Of a DNA stretch of 64,000 nucleotides, positions 35,065-43,840 are shown in pieces. The notes under the pieces were generated by a model, which saw nothing but the letters and a program-made list of their open reading frames with translations, ran no database searches and was not told the DNA's origin. The position numbers and the translations under genes were made by a program. Source of the DNA: Taishania pollutisoli (GTDB lineage Bacteria; Bacteroidota; Bacteroidia; Flavobacteriales_D; Crocinitomicaceae). The DNA lies in the NCBI RefSeq assembly GCF_014518315.1, contig NZ_JACVEL010000009.1, positions 77,965 to 141,964 on the forward strand, read 5' to 3'. Numbering within the stretch: the stretch's first letter is position 1; every line of letters starts with the position of its first letter.

Positions 35065-35901
35065 ATGAGGAATTTTAAATTACACAATGACATAGAAATG
35101 CCGGCAATCGGTTTTGGAACATACAAATTAGCAGAAGGGAAAGAATGTTATGAATCCGTAAAATTTGCGTTGGAAAATAACTACCGGCATCTTGATACAG
35201 CCGCTGTATACGAAAATGAATCCAGTGTGGGAGAAGCGGTTCGGGCAAGTGGAATCCCCCGCGAAGAATTGTTTATAACAACAAAAGTATGGAATTCGGA
35301 CAGGGGATATGAAGCAACATTGAAGGCGTTTGAAGCTTCCGTGTCCCGGCTTGGTCTGGATTATATAGATTTGTATCTGGTGCATTGGCCGGCGAATACA
35401 AAACACTTCGGTAATGCGAAAGAATTAAACGCTGAAACATGGCGGGCGATGGAGTATTTGTATACAAACGGGAAAGTTCGGGCGATCGGAGTCAGCAATT
35501 TTTTGGCGCACCACCTGGAAGAATTACTTGAAACCGCAATGATTGTTCCAATGGTAAACCAGATCGAATACCATCCCGGTTATTTGCAACAGGAAACGGT
35601 AGATTTTTGTAACCGACATAAGATCATTGTAGAGGCCTGGAGTCCGCTGGGGAGAGGAAGAGTACTGGAAGATGCTGTATTGATGCGTCTTGCTGATAAG
35701 TACAATGTTTCAACAGGAGCCATCTGCCTGCAGTTTGCTTTGCAACAAGGTATTTGCGTATTGCCGAAATCAGCTACACCAAGCCGGATTATTGAGAATT
35801 ATACCATCAATTTTGAACTGGAGCCACAGGACATAGAAGCAATAAAAAAGATGCCGGAAACTGGTTTCTCGGGGTTGCATCCGGATGAAGTCGGATTCTG
35901 A
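35065..35901 (+). CDS. Aldo/keto reductase (AKR5-like)
   Basis: 278 residues, TIM barrel. GFGTYKLAEG near the N-terminus, HLDTAAVYENE (Asp and catalytic Tyr), TTKVWN (Lys) and LVHWP (His) give the full catalytic tetrad. The NADPH-binding segment VLPKSATPSRIIEN is at the C-terminal side. Small carbonyl substrate, possibly methylglyoxal or 2,5-diketogluconate as in related enzymes. It follows ruvC by 30 bases. Confidence 0.93.
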   Translation: MRNFKLHNDIEMPAIGFGTYKLAEGKECYESVKFALENNYRHLDTAAVYENESSVGEAVRASGIPREELFITTKVWNSDRGYEATLKAFEASVSRLGLDYIDLYLVHWPANTKHFGNAKELNAETWRAMEYLYTNGKVRAIGVSNFLAHHLEELLETAMIVPMVNQIEYHPGYLQQETVDFCNRHKIIVEAWSPLGRGRVLEDAVLMRLADKYNVSTGAICLQFALQQGICVLPKSATPSRIIENYTINFELEPQDIEAIKKMPETGFSGLHPDEVGF

Positions 35902-35907
35902 GACGAG

Positions 35908-36996
35908 TTACTTTTCCAGTTGGGATAAGAACTCCAGAATTGTCTGTGTAAAGTCGACAATTTGCTGTGGTATCGGTGAAAATTCATTGTGATACTCCAG
36001 TTTGTAATAATTCCCGTTTTTGAATGCATACAATTTGTTGGCCTGCCCCTCGCGGATAAAGGCAGGTGTGTCGTCTGCTTCTGTTTTGTGGATGTCAAAA
36101 TCAATGGTGTTCAGGTGATTTTGAATAGCAACCCATTGGCAATGGGATATCTTATGCAAAGGTGTGTAATAAGATAATCCGGGTGTGGTAATACTTCCGT
36201 CGGCATAAAAAGTATATTCATAACCTGTTGCTTCCGGATTCTTTTCAATTTGCGCGACAACCAGAATAACATTGTCTTTTTTGCGGAGGTAGTGTGAAGT
36301 ATCCGTATCCAGGTATGCAAACCCTTCATTCAGTTTTGACTGAATAACAAATGAATGGTGAATAAACTGAGTCAGCTCACCTTTGATCAGCTTTTCATCC
36401 GTTACAATTGTTGGAGCATTGCGAATCACTTCATCAAGGGATAACTGATAAAATACATTGTTGACAAACCACGTTTTTTCATCCAGCCATACAATTTCAA
36501 CTTCAGCAGGCGGATAGTTGTGATAAGCAAGAAGCGTTTTCGGCTGTATTTCTTTTTTCTGAATAATCGCCGTGTAACCATCCAGGCTGGCAGGAAATAA
36601 TTCCTGTCTTTGAGGAAGGTCCTGCAACAGGTTTCTATTGAAATAATGTCGCAATGTGACGGGGTGTTTCAGTTCCATGAAATAGGGGAGGAAAACCAGT
36701 TCCTGGTTGAGTAGCGTTTGCCTCGTTTCAGAATCCAGCAGGTAGCTGGTTCGTTCAATATATGGTTCGCGTGATTTTTTTTCCATGTAGTGAACCGTTC
36801 CGTCATTCTCCGGATGCTTTTCTTCGGATGCCGGGTTCCCATAGTCTTTTACCCGGTAGATTTCAATTCTGGGGAAATGTGTTTCAGGATTGGGGGTTGC
36901 TGGTTGATGTTCTGTTTTTATTCCGGTTGCAGACAGTGATAAATTACTGACGCACATCAAGGGAATGAATAGTAGTGTGAGGTTTTTATTGGTCAT
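35908..36996 (-). CDS. Secreted protein of unknown function, 362 residues
   Basis: Start MTNKNLTLLFIPLMCVSNLS gives a plausible signal peptide; the longer frame adds eight residues before it. The mature protein is beta-rich and charged (VEIVWLDEKTWFVNNVFYQL, EYTFYADGSITTPG, GNYYKLEYHNEFSPI) with no cysteine-rich or sorting domain. Not recognised. It converges on the aldo/keto reductase gene. Confidence 0.65.
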   Translation of the reverse strand: MTNKNLTLLFIPLMCVSNLSLSATGIKTEHQPATPNPETHFPRIEIYRVKDYGNPASEEKHPENDGTVHYMEKKSREPYIERTSYLLDSETRQTLLNQELVFLPYFMELKHPVTLRHYFNRNLLQDLPQRQELFPASLDGYTAIIQKKEIQPKTLLAYHNYPPAEVEIVWLDEKTWFVNNVFYQLSLDEVIRNAPTIVTDEKLIKGELTQFIHHSFVIQSKLNEGFAYLDTDTSHYLRKKDNVILVVAQIEKNPEATGYEYTFYADGSITTPGLSYYTPLHKISHCQWVAIQNHLNTIDFDIHKTEADDTPAFIREGQANKLYAFKNGNYYKLEYHNEFSPIPQQIVDFTQTILEFLSQLEK

Positions 36997-37067
36997 AATG
37001 ATCGGTTTAATCGCGACCAAGATACATATTTTATTTATAAAAACCTGGTTTATTTGAACTTAATGAA

Positions 37068-37766
37068 TCATTCCGTAAATGCATACATGACAATGTTGGC
37101 TCCCATTTGCAATGCCTGTCGGCGTTTCTCCTGTGAATTATTGTGTACCGCCTGATCTTCCCAACCGTCACCTAAATCGGTTTCATAGGTGTAGAGTAAG
37201 ATGACTTTTCCATTCTCGATAATCGCAAATGCCTGTGCCCGTTTGTCGTCGTGCTCGTGAATTTTCGGCAATCCGTTGAATTGATACTTTTGATTGAAAA
37301 TCGGATGGTTGTATGGCAATTCAACCAGTTCATTATTCGGAAACAGTTTTTTAATTTCAACACGGATGAACTGGTCCATTCCGTAATTGTCGTCAATGTG
37401 CAAAAAACCTCCTCCGAGCAGGTACGTCCTGAGGTTTTCAGCTTCCTGGGAAGAAAAAACAACATTCCCGTGCCCGGTCATATGTACAAAAGGATACAGA
37501 AATAAATCCGGGCTTCCCACATCTACATACGGGACATTCGGAGAAATATTCATGTTCAGGTTTTCATTACAGAACTTAGCCAGGTTCGGGACAGATGTGG
37601 GATTTGCATAGTAATCACCGCCACCGTTGTATTTTAACACTGCCAATTGATACGGATATTGTGAAAAAGCAGTTGACCCAATGAAGAGGAATAAGACGGT
37701 CAATACGTGTACCACCGGCCGGAGTGCGGCCCGGGTTTTACTTCGATTTATCTGTTTTATCTGCAT
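37068..37766 (-). CDS. DUF4159 domain protein, exported
   Basis: 232 residues with an N-terminal hydrophobic segment (VVHVLTVLFLFIGSTAFSQ). The DUF4159 core YNGGGDYYANPTSVPNLAKF, LFLYPFVHMTGHGNVVFS, LLGGGFLHIDDNYGMDQF and ELPYNHPIFNQKY fits the glutamine-amidotransferase-like fold of this family. Function unknown. Last gene of the pepT-holA-rsmE operon, 13 bases after rsmE. Confidence 0.88.
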   Translation of the reverse strand: MQIKQINRSKTRAALRPVVHVLTVLFLFIGSTAFSQYPYQLAVLKYNGGGDYYANPTSVPNLAKFCNENLNMNISPNVPYVDVGSPDLFLYPFVHMTGHGNVVFSSQEAENLRTYLLGGGFLHIDDNYGMDQFIRVEIKKLFPNNELVELPYNHPIFNQKYQFNGLPKIHEHDDKRAQAFAIIENGKVILLYTYETDLGDGWEDQAVHNNSQEKRRQALQMGANIVMYAFTE

Positions 37767-37779
37767 AGGTTCCTGAAAA

Positions 37780-38469
37780 TTAAATGGTCATTAACGCTTG
37801 CATGCAGGCATACAGCCCTGCTGTTTCGGTTCTTAAACGATTGGCACCCAGTGATAGTTCTTTGTAACCATTGGTTTTCGCCAGTTCACACTCTTCCGGG
37901 GAAAAATCACCTTCGGGACCGATTAAAATAGGAGAGGACCGGTCAAAAACAGTCGAAAGATTGTGCTTTTCCCCCTCGTAACAATGAGCGATAAAACCAT
38001 TGGGATTGTTCTTGATAAAGGCATCCACTTTAACCAACTCATTGATTTTCGGCAGGTACAATCGTTTCGATTGCTTCATGGCGCTGACGGCAATGTTTTC
38101 GAAGCGTTCTAATTTAAGTGCTTTTCGTTCTGAATTTTTGCTCAATAAAAACGTAATTTCCGTCACTCCCAATTCCGTTACTTTCTCCACCATCCACTCC
38201 ATCCGCTCATTCATCTTTGTCGGGCAAATGGCAATATGAATCGTATAGTCAGGCGCTTCTTCCAGGTGAACTGCAACAAGCTTTACCTGGCATCTTTTGG
38301 GATCGGCACCTGTGATTTCTGCTTCTGCATACATTCCCTTTCCGTTCAACAGCCCGATCTTATCTCCTTCTTTGAGCCGCAGTACTTTGCAGGCATGCCG
38401 GGATTCTGTTTCATTCAATTGATATGAAACCGTAGATTGGTCAATATTCGGATCGTAGAATAAATGCAT
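37780..38469 (-). CDS. rsmE: 16S rRNA (uracil1498-N3)-methyltransferase
   Basis: 229 residues, SPOUT fold with an N-terminal PUA-like domain (VLRLKEGDKIGLLNGKG). The knotted C-terminal half has ICPTKMNERMEWMVEKVTEL, PILIGPEGDFSPEECE and SLGANRLRTETAG, the family signatures. It methylates U1498 in the 30S decoding region. Its ATG overlaps the last base of the holA stop, so it is tightly coupled. Confidence 0.95.
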   Translation of the reverse strand: MHLFYDPNIDQSTVSYQLNETESRHACKVLRLKEGDKIGLLNGKGMYAEAEITGADPKRCQVKLVAVHLEEAPDYTIHIAICPTKMNERMEWMVEKVTELGVTEITFLLSKNSERKALKLERFENIAVSAMKQSKRLYLPKINELVKVDAFIKNNPNGFIAHCYEGEKHNLSTVFDRSSPILIGPEGDFSPEECELAKTNGYKELSLGANRLRTETAGLYACMQALMTI

Positions 38470-39467
38470 CAGTTCATCAATCGGTAAACCATTTCTTTCA
38501 TTAATTCTCCATCAGTGGAGGAGGAATTGTCAATTCCCTTTGATTTTAAATCGTATTCCTGCAGGATAGCGATATTTTCCGCCAGTTTCTTCGGATTGTA
38601 GATTTTTGCTGCTTTGGTGTATTGTGCAACAAGAAACGGAGCAACTCCCAAAACAGATGCCAGCGCGGCAGGAGATTTATCTTTTGCGAAATGAATCCGC
38701 ATCAACTTTGTATGGTAGCCGAATAAATTTGAAATAACCGGAATCAACGGACCCATTTTCGGATTTTTTTCAAAGTAGTTGACAATCTTACTTGCTTTCA
38801 GGTAATCGCGTTCAGCAAACGCATTGGCCAGTTCAAAGAAATTATAATCTTTTGAAATTCCGATGTTTTCTTCGATGTGAACTTCATTGATTGCCGTTCC
38901 TTTCTCAATGAGAATTGATAACTTATCCAGTTCATTAACCACCCTGCTGATGTCTGTTCCCAAAAATTCGGCCAACAACATCGCGGCTTTTGGAGTGATT
39001 TGATAACCAACTTCTTTTGCATAGCTGGAAATCCAGTCCACTAATTTATAATCCCTGACTTTTTCCGATAAAAACACGAGTCCGTTTGCGGCCGCAACTT
39101 TGATCAGTTTCTTCCGGGTGTCAAACTTTTTGTGTTTGTAACAGATGACAAAGATGGTGGTGTCAACGGGGTTGTTAAAATACGATTCCAGCAGGTCGAT
39201 ATCTTTGAATTCCTGTGCTTCTTTGATGATCACCAATCGTCTTTCTCCCATCATCGGGTATGATTTCGCATCAGCAATAATCGCTCCTGCCTCACATTCC
39301 TTTCCGTAAACGATTGTCTGATTAAAGTCACGTTCACTATCATCCATTGCATTTTCTACAATGGCATCAGTAATGGCATCAATAAAAAACGGTTCTTCTC
39401 CGTGAAGAAAATAAATCTTCTCGAATTGATGCTGTTTGATGTTTTTGATGATGAGTTTGTGGTCCAT
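38469..39467 (-). CDS. holA: DNA polymerase III, delta subunit
   Basis: 332 residues. It is the clamp-loader wrench that opens the sliding clamp. N-terminal IYFLHGEEPFFIDAITDAIV (a degenerate Walker-like region), ERRLVIIKEAQEF, IFVICYKHKKFDTRKKLIK and TDISRVVNELDKL follow the HolA pattern. The C-terminal collar domain ends near the stop. It lies between pepT (1-base gap) and rsmE (1-base overlap). Confidence 0.93.
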   Translation of the reverse strand: MDHKLIIKNIKQHQFEKIYFLHGEEPFFIDAITDAIVENAMDDSERDFNQTIVYGKECEAGAIIADAKSYPMMGERRLVIIKEAQEFKDIDLLESYFNNPVDTTIFVICYKHKKFDTRKKLIKVAAANGLVFLSEKVRDYKLVDWISSYAKEVGYQITPKAAMLLAEFLGTDISRVVNELDKLSILIEKGTAINEVHIEENIGISKDYNFFELANAFAERDYLKASKIVNYFEKNPKMGPLIPVISNLFGYHTKLMRIHFAKDKSPAALASVLGVAPFLVAQYTKAAKIYNPKKLAENIAILQEYDLKSKGIDNSSSTDGELMKEMVYRLMN

Positions 39468-39468
39468 C

Positions 39469-40716
39469 TTAATCCTCGTGTCCTTCCCAGATTTGGATTA
39501 ATTCAACCATTGTTTTTACAGCTTTCTCCATGTCCTGAACGCTTACATATTCTTGTTTGGAGTGGATTCCCATTTCCCCTGTAAACAAATTCGGGCATGG
39601 CAATCCCATAAAGGACAGTCGTGAACCGTCAGTACCTCCGCGGATAATCGTCGGGCGCGGTTCAATTCCTGCACGCTTCATCGCTTCGATTGCATAATCT
39701 GTTACAAACGGAACACTTTGAAGCACTTCTTTCATATTTCTGTATTGTTCCTTTACTTCAAATACCATCGTAGCACCATTGTGCGGCTCGATGATCATCT
39801 GAGCCAGTGATTGCAGTTCATCTTCAAATTTAGATAGTTTTTCCGTCAGGTGATCGCGGATAATGAAACTGACACTGGCTTCCTCCATGATACCGTTGAT
39901 GGCAACCGGGTGAACAAATCCCTCACGACCTTCTGTTGTTTCGGGAGACCACCGGTCCTTTGGCAAGGCAGCTACGAAATCGGCGACCAGTTTCAGCGCA
40001 TTGATCATTTTCCCTTTGGCGTAACCTGGGTGCGCGCTAACTCCTTTGAAGGTTACTTTCACAGAATCTGCTGAGAATGTTTCATCTTCAATGGATCCCA
40101 AAACTCCTCCGTCCAGTGTGTAGCCGTAATCGGCATTCAGTTTTTTGATGTCCAGGTGATCGACTCCGCGACCAACTTCTTCATCGGGTGTGAATAAAAT
40201 GCGTATGTCACCGTGTTTCACTTCCGGATGTGTTACAATGTAATTGGCAAAATCCATGATGATGGCAATTCCTGCCTTGTCATCTGCTCCCAGTAAGGTT
40301 GTACCGCTCGCTGTGATGATGTCATCCCCGATTTTTTCTTTCAGATACGGGTGACGTTCAATTGTGATAACCTGTGTCGGATCGTCCGGTAATGTAATCG
40401 GAGAACCGTTGTAATTTCTATGTACGATTGGCTTGACATTTGTTCCCGTTACGTCAGGGGCAGTATCCATGTGTGAACAGAAACAGATGGTAGGAGCCTC
40501 TTTGTCTGTGTTTCCGGGGATGGTTGCGAACACATATCCCCACTCATCCATTTCAGCATCTTTCAGCCCTAAATCGATTAATTCCTTTACCAACAGTTTC
40601 GCCAGGTCTTTCTGCTTCATTGTGGAAGGAAAGGTAGTTGAATTCGGGTCTGCTGTTGTGTCAATTTTCGCATAGCGAATAAAATTCTCTTCTACTTGAT
40701 GTTTATAAGTACTCAT
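39469..40716 (-). CDS. pepT: Peptidase T (tripeptide aminopeptidase)
   Basis: 415 residues from MSTYKHQVEEN; the upstream in-frame extension overlaps the promoter box at 40734-40741. M20B zinc enzyme: CFCSHMDTAPD (His, Asp), LLGADDKAGIAIIMD (bridging Asp), TPDEEVGRGVDHLD (catalytic Glu), YTLDGG and GIHSKQEYV (last His). FKGVSAHPGYAKGKMINA belongs to the lid domain. It removes the N-terminal residue of tripeptides in the cytosol. First gene of the operon. Confidence 0.96.
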   Translation of the reverse strand: MSTYKHQVEENFIRYAKIDTTADPNSTTFPSTMKQKDLAKLLVKELIDLGLKDAEMDEWGYVFATIPGNTDKEAPTICFCSHMDTAPDVTGTNVKPIVHRNYNGSPITLPDDPTQVITIERHPYLKEKIGDDIITASGTTLLGADDKAGIAIIMDFANYIVTHPEVKHGDIRILFTPDEEVGRGVDHLDIKKLNADYGYTLDGGVLGSIEDETFSADSVKVTFKGVSAHPGYAKGKMINALKLVADFVAALPKDRWSPETTEGREGFVHPVAINGIMEEASVSFIIRDHLTEKLSKFEDELQSLAQMIIEPHNGATMVFEVKEQYRNMKEVLQSVPFVTDYAIEAMKRAGIEPRPTIIRGGTDGSRLSFMGLPCPNLFTGEMGIHSKQEYVSVQDMEKAVKTMVELIQIWEGHED

Positions 40717-40733
40717 CGTGATTTGATTTGTGT

Positions 40734-40741
40734 CAAAGTTA
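40734..40741 (-). promoter_or_regulatory. -7 promoter box (TAACTTTG) of the pepT operon
   Basis: TAACTTTG on the minus strand, 17 bases before the ATG at 40716. Confidence 0.55.
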
Positions 40742-40894
40742 ATGATTCTTTGTGCTGAAACAACGATTTGATACAAGAGATATCAACAAGAAATTAAGAT
40801 TGTGGTACGATTTTAGATTTTATTCGTAGAATTGCAGAACGAATAAATATACGGTTGTAAAAACGTCTGACTCACAACTTAATTGAACGCTGAA

Positions 40895-41764
40895 ATGAAA
40901 GCAGGTTTATTTCTAATTTATTTTTCAACTATTTGTATTTCATTGGGTTATTCTCAATCATTTGAAGATAAAATAAAAGAAGTTTATTCGTTTAAAATTG
41001 CGGATTTGACGGCAAAAGACCTGGAAGTCAAATACAAACAACTGGATAATTTCTGGCAGGAGCTGAATGCAGATACGACGGCTTATCTCCCCAAAGTACG
41101 AAAAGAACTGGTGAAAACAGGCTACTCCTCCTATTTCTATTTTGACATGAGTTCTTACCTGGAAATGCATTCCATCAGGGAAAATGATAAACGGATCATT
41201 GAGAAGGCGCTTAAAAATATCCAGTGGACCGAATTGAGTACCTGGGAATTGATTGAAAAGCTGCGCGACTTTTCTGTTTCAGGTATTGATGTGACGGATG
41301 TAACCTTTCAATTGTTGAAACAGGAACGCGTAAAAATTGTCAATCCGGACACCGGAGAATCATTCAATCAGGGAAAAATTCTCGCATACTTGTTACTTCC
41401 TTTGAAACGGGAATTATACCTGAAAAAGATAGTTGCATATTTTGAACAGACAACACCTGAATCTCAACGTTCGATTGTGACATTGCTGTGGATGACAAAC
41501 ACGACATTCGGAAACAGTCAATTGGAAACAATTGCTTCAACATGCAAAGATATTGACGTGCGAAGCTATGCTTCCAGGCTGATGAAACGGTTTCCGCCCA
41601 ATGATGCTGAGTTAACAGCGTATAAGGATGTATTGCCGGACGTGCGTAAAATCACGTTGACAGGAGTATACAATAACGCATTATTCAACTGGGATTCAAA
41701 GTCCTGGGATCAACTGATTCTCTGTTCAAAATTAATGCACTACTATGTATGTGTAATGGATTGA
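40895..41764 (+). CDS. Secreted protein of unknown function, 289 residues
   Basis: Start MKAGLFLIYFSTICISLGYS is a signal peptide; a TTG 12 bases upstream would put charged residues before it. The mature protein is helical and charged (KIADLTAKDLEVKYKQLDNF, TELSTWELIEKLRDF), with a HEAT-like look in its second half (RSIVTLLWMTNTTFGNSQ, SYASRLMKRFPPND). Not recognised. It begins a run of three closely spaced genes. Confidence 0.7.
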   Translation: MKAGLFLIYFSTICISLGYSQSFEDKIKEVYSFKIADLTAKDLEVKYKQLDNFWQELNADTTAYLPKVRKELVKTGYSSYFYFDMSSYLEMHSIRENDKRIIEKALKNIQWTELSTWELIEKLRDFSVSGIDVTDVTFQLLKQERVKIVNPDTGESFNQGKILAYLLLPLKRELYLKKIVAYFEQTTPESQRSIVTLLWMTNTTFGNSQLETIASTCKDIDVRSYASRLMKRFPPNDAELTAYKDVLPDVRKITLTGVYNNALFNWDSKSWDQLILCSKLMHYYVCVMD

Positions 41765-41776
41765 ACTGTTTGAAAT

Positions 41777-42214
41777 ATGAAAGTAACCGGATCCCTTATC
41801 TTGGTTTTAATTGGGATAAGTTCATGTGATAATCAAGATGAAAGGCAATTGAACCGCGTGCTTGTTGGGTCGGTTGAGTCGATTCAACGATATAATGCTC
41901 AGACCTGTGTTGCTGTAAAGGAGAAGTCTAATGAACTGCGGTTTGAGGTAGAACGTCTTCGAAGGAATGGACAGCAGCATAATAATTATTTCAAGTTGAA
42001 TGCCATCTACGATAGGTATCTCCACATTGATTCTGTTTGTGATAATGAGCTTGCACGATTGGATACGCTTAGATCCGTCCTTTTACAGGCGCATCAGATA
42101 AAGAAATCAGTTGTGCTTAAAAATTATTTCCCTCAATTAATTGACTTTTCACAATTAACACATGATCAATTGCAGGAACAAGTGGGTGATTTCTTCCTGG
42201 ATAAAAAAAGATAG
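41777..42214 (+). CDS. Small lipoprotein of unknown function
   Basis: 145 residues. A lipobox (LVLIGISSCDNQDE) makes Cys17 the lipidated residue. The rest is helical with heptad-like spacing (EKSNELRFEVERLRRNGQ, ARLDTLRSVLLQAHQIKKS), suggesting a coiled coil in the periplasm. It lies 12 bases after the secreted-protein gene and 14 before the GldM-like gene. Confidence 0.7.
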   Translation: MKVTGSLILVLIGISSCDNQDERQLNRVLVGSVESIQRYNAQTCVAVKEKSNELRFEVERLRRNGQQHNNYFKLNAIYDRYLHIDSVCDNELARLDTLRSVLLQAHQIKKSVVLKNYFPQLIDFSQLTHDQLQEQVGDFFLDKKR

Positions 42215-42223
42215 GTGTTAAAG

Positions 42224-42231
42224 TATATTTG
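42224..42231 (+). promoter_or_regulatory. Possible internal -7 promoter box (TATATTTG)
   Basis: A perfect TATATTTG that overlaps the TTG candidate start (42229) of the GldM-like gene. If active, translation would begin at the ATG at 42292 instead. Confidence 0.35.
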
Positions 42232-42885
42232 AATTTAAAGACACTTAGAAATCACTTAACTGACTTTTTGGGGAGTTATGAAAGAAATGGAATGGTTTTC
42301 CAGATGAAGTCGAAATCAATTAATCGGTTTGAAACAAAGAAAGAATTACTGTTACTCACAGAAAAAATGGTGGAAAACAGTGCTGCTAATTTAAAAGAAG
42401 ATAAGCAGGTTTTAATCGATGTGTACGCAGGATTAAGTTATCCTGAGATGATTGGTGGTGTTTCATGGGAACAAGCTTATTTTGAAAATAGTTCTTTACT
42501 TTCCGCACTGGCAATAATTACCACATTGCAAAATGATATACTGCATGTAAAACAGTTGGCAGTATATCATTGCCTGGCATTTGGTTGTCAGGCTTCGTAT
42601 CCGTTCAATGAAATACAGCCAATTGCTGTCGGACCACTTGTTGCGCGTGAAAATGATTCGATTGAATTAAAGGTGACAATAGGGGCTTTTGATACGTCTA
42701 ATATCCCTGTTGTAACGCTAAATAACATGTCAGGACGTATTCATTACCCGGGAGATGGAACGGGAAGAATTCGTTTGAAATTACACCGGGGAATGCACCG
42801 GATAAGCGGGACTATTAGTATTCAAAATCGATCGGGAGTCTACAAGACAGCGGATTGGGAGTATCAGATTCATGTTTCTGACTAA
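42229..42885 (+). CDS. GldM-like domain protein without membrane anchor
   Basis: 218 residues if started at TTG 42229, or ~197 from ATG 42292. The helical N-terminal half (VSWEQAYFENSSLLSALAII, TTLQNDILHVKQLAVYHCL) and the following beta domain (AVGPLVARENDSIELKVTIG, VTLNNMSGRI, HRISGTISIQNRSGVYK) resemble domains 1-2 of GldM, the T9SS motor-shaft protein. The transmembrane helix and domains 3-4 of true GldM (~500 residues) are absent. It may be a periplasmic GldM paralogue or fragment acting with its secreted neighbours (inference). Confidence 0.6.
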   Translation: MNLKTLRNHLTDFLGSYERNGMVFQMKSKSINRFETKKELLLLTEKMVENSAANLKEDKQVLIDVYAGLSYPEMIGGVSWEQAYFENSSLLSALAIITTLQNDILHVKQLAVYHCLAFGCQASYPFNEIQPIAVGPLVARENDSIELKVTIGAFDTSNIPVVTLNNMSGRIHYPGDGTGRIRLKLHRGMHRISGTISIQNRSGVYKTADWEYQIHVSD

Positions 42886-42888
42886 ATA

Positions 42889-42912
42889 GGGATATCGCAC
42901 TATCGCGATATG
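42889..42912. repeat. Degenerate 8-bp-periodic intergenic repeat
   Basis: GATATCGCACTATCGCGATA. Its reverse complement matches the 5744-5763 copy at most positions and shares its 8-base periodicity. Confidence 0.5.
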
Positions 42913-42943
42913 ACAAAAAAGGCTGAAACCTCAAAAACAATTT

Positions 42944-42951
42944 TATTTTTG
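42944..42951 (+). promoter_or_regulatory. -7 promoter box (TATTTTTG) of the ATP-cone nuclease gene
   Basis: TATTTTTG, 19 bases before the ATG at 42971. Confidence 0.55.
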
Positions 42952-42970
42952 TAGAACACATACAGAAAGA

Positions 42971-43819
42971 ATGAGTTTAAATGTAAGAAAAGTCAAAAAA
43001 CACTCCGGGGAATTCACTGATTTTGATGTTGAAAAACTACGCATTTCATTGAGTAAATCAGGAGCTTCACCCATTGAAATAGAAGAAGTATTGGAATCCA
43101 TGCAACCTCAGATTCATGATGGAATAACAACCCGGGCATTGTATAAACTGGCATTCCGTCAACTGAAAAAAGTATCGGGAACGTTTGCTGCCCGTTACAG
43201 TTTGAAGCGCGCATTGAGAGACCTGGGGCCCGCCGGATATTATTTCGAAAAATGGACATCCCGCTTTCTGCAAAGCTATGGGTATGAAACCTGTGAAAAC
43301 AAAATTATTCAGGGAAATGCAGTTTCACACGAAGCGGACGTGATCGCTAAAAAGGGAAATGAACTCTTGTGGATTGAATGTAAATTCAGAAACACCGTAG
43401 ATGCCAAAATCAGTGTCACAACTCCGATGTACCTGCTTTCAAGGGTCAATGATATTTCCGGGCAGGACTACCATTTATTTGGAAATAATCATCAATTTAC
43501 ACAAGGTTGGCTGATTACAAATGCTTACCTGACAATGGATTCCATCCAGTTTGGTGAATATTACGGCATTAAAATGCTGTCGTGGGATTACCCGGCTAAA
43601 CAAAGTATTAAAAACCTGGTGGACCAGAAGGCATTGTATCCGATTACCTGCCTGACAACGATTACCAAGCGGGAAAAAGATTACCTGCTTGAAAAAGGGT
43701 GTATTCTCGTAAGAGAATTGTATGAAAATCCGGAAATTCTGGAAAACAATCACGTAATTAATCAACGGAACAAGAGCAAGATTTTCAGAGAAGTGGAAGA
43801 GTTGGTTTCAGAGTTTTAA
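42971..43819 (+). CDS. ATP-cone domain fused to a PD-(D/E)xK restriction-type nuclease
   Basis: 282 residues. Residues 1-88 form an ATP-cone (VRKVKKHSGEFTDFDVEKLR, then ITTRALYKLAFRQLKKV), the nucleotide-sensing module of ribonucleotide reductases and NrdR. Residues ~92-230 are a Mrr/VSR-like nuclease fold with active-site residues Glu121/Asp123 (SHEADVIAKKG) and Glu136-x-Lys138 (LLWIECKFR). The architecture suggests a nuclease controlled by ATP/dATP level. Its DNA target and physiological role are unknown. Solitary, with its own promoter. Confidence 0.85.
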   Translation: MSLNVRKVKKHSGEFTDFDVEKLRISLSKSGASPIEIEEVLESMQPQIHDGITTRALYKLAFRQLKKVSGTFAARYSLKRALRDLGPAGYYFEKWTSRFLQSYGYETCENKIIQGNAVSHEADVIAKKGNELLWIECKFRNTVDAKISVTTPMYLLSRVNDISGQDYHLFGNNHQFTQGWLITNAYLTMDSIQFGEYYGIKMLSWDYPAKQSIKNLVDQKALYPITCLTTITKREKDYLLEKGCILVRELYENPEILENNHVINQRNKSKIFREVEELVSEF

Positions 43820-43840
43820 TGATCATTAGATAATCAATAT

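Noticed and set aside
42229..42885. True gldM
   Set aside because: Less than half the length of GldM, no membrane helix, and gldK/L/N are not adjacent.
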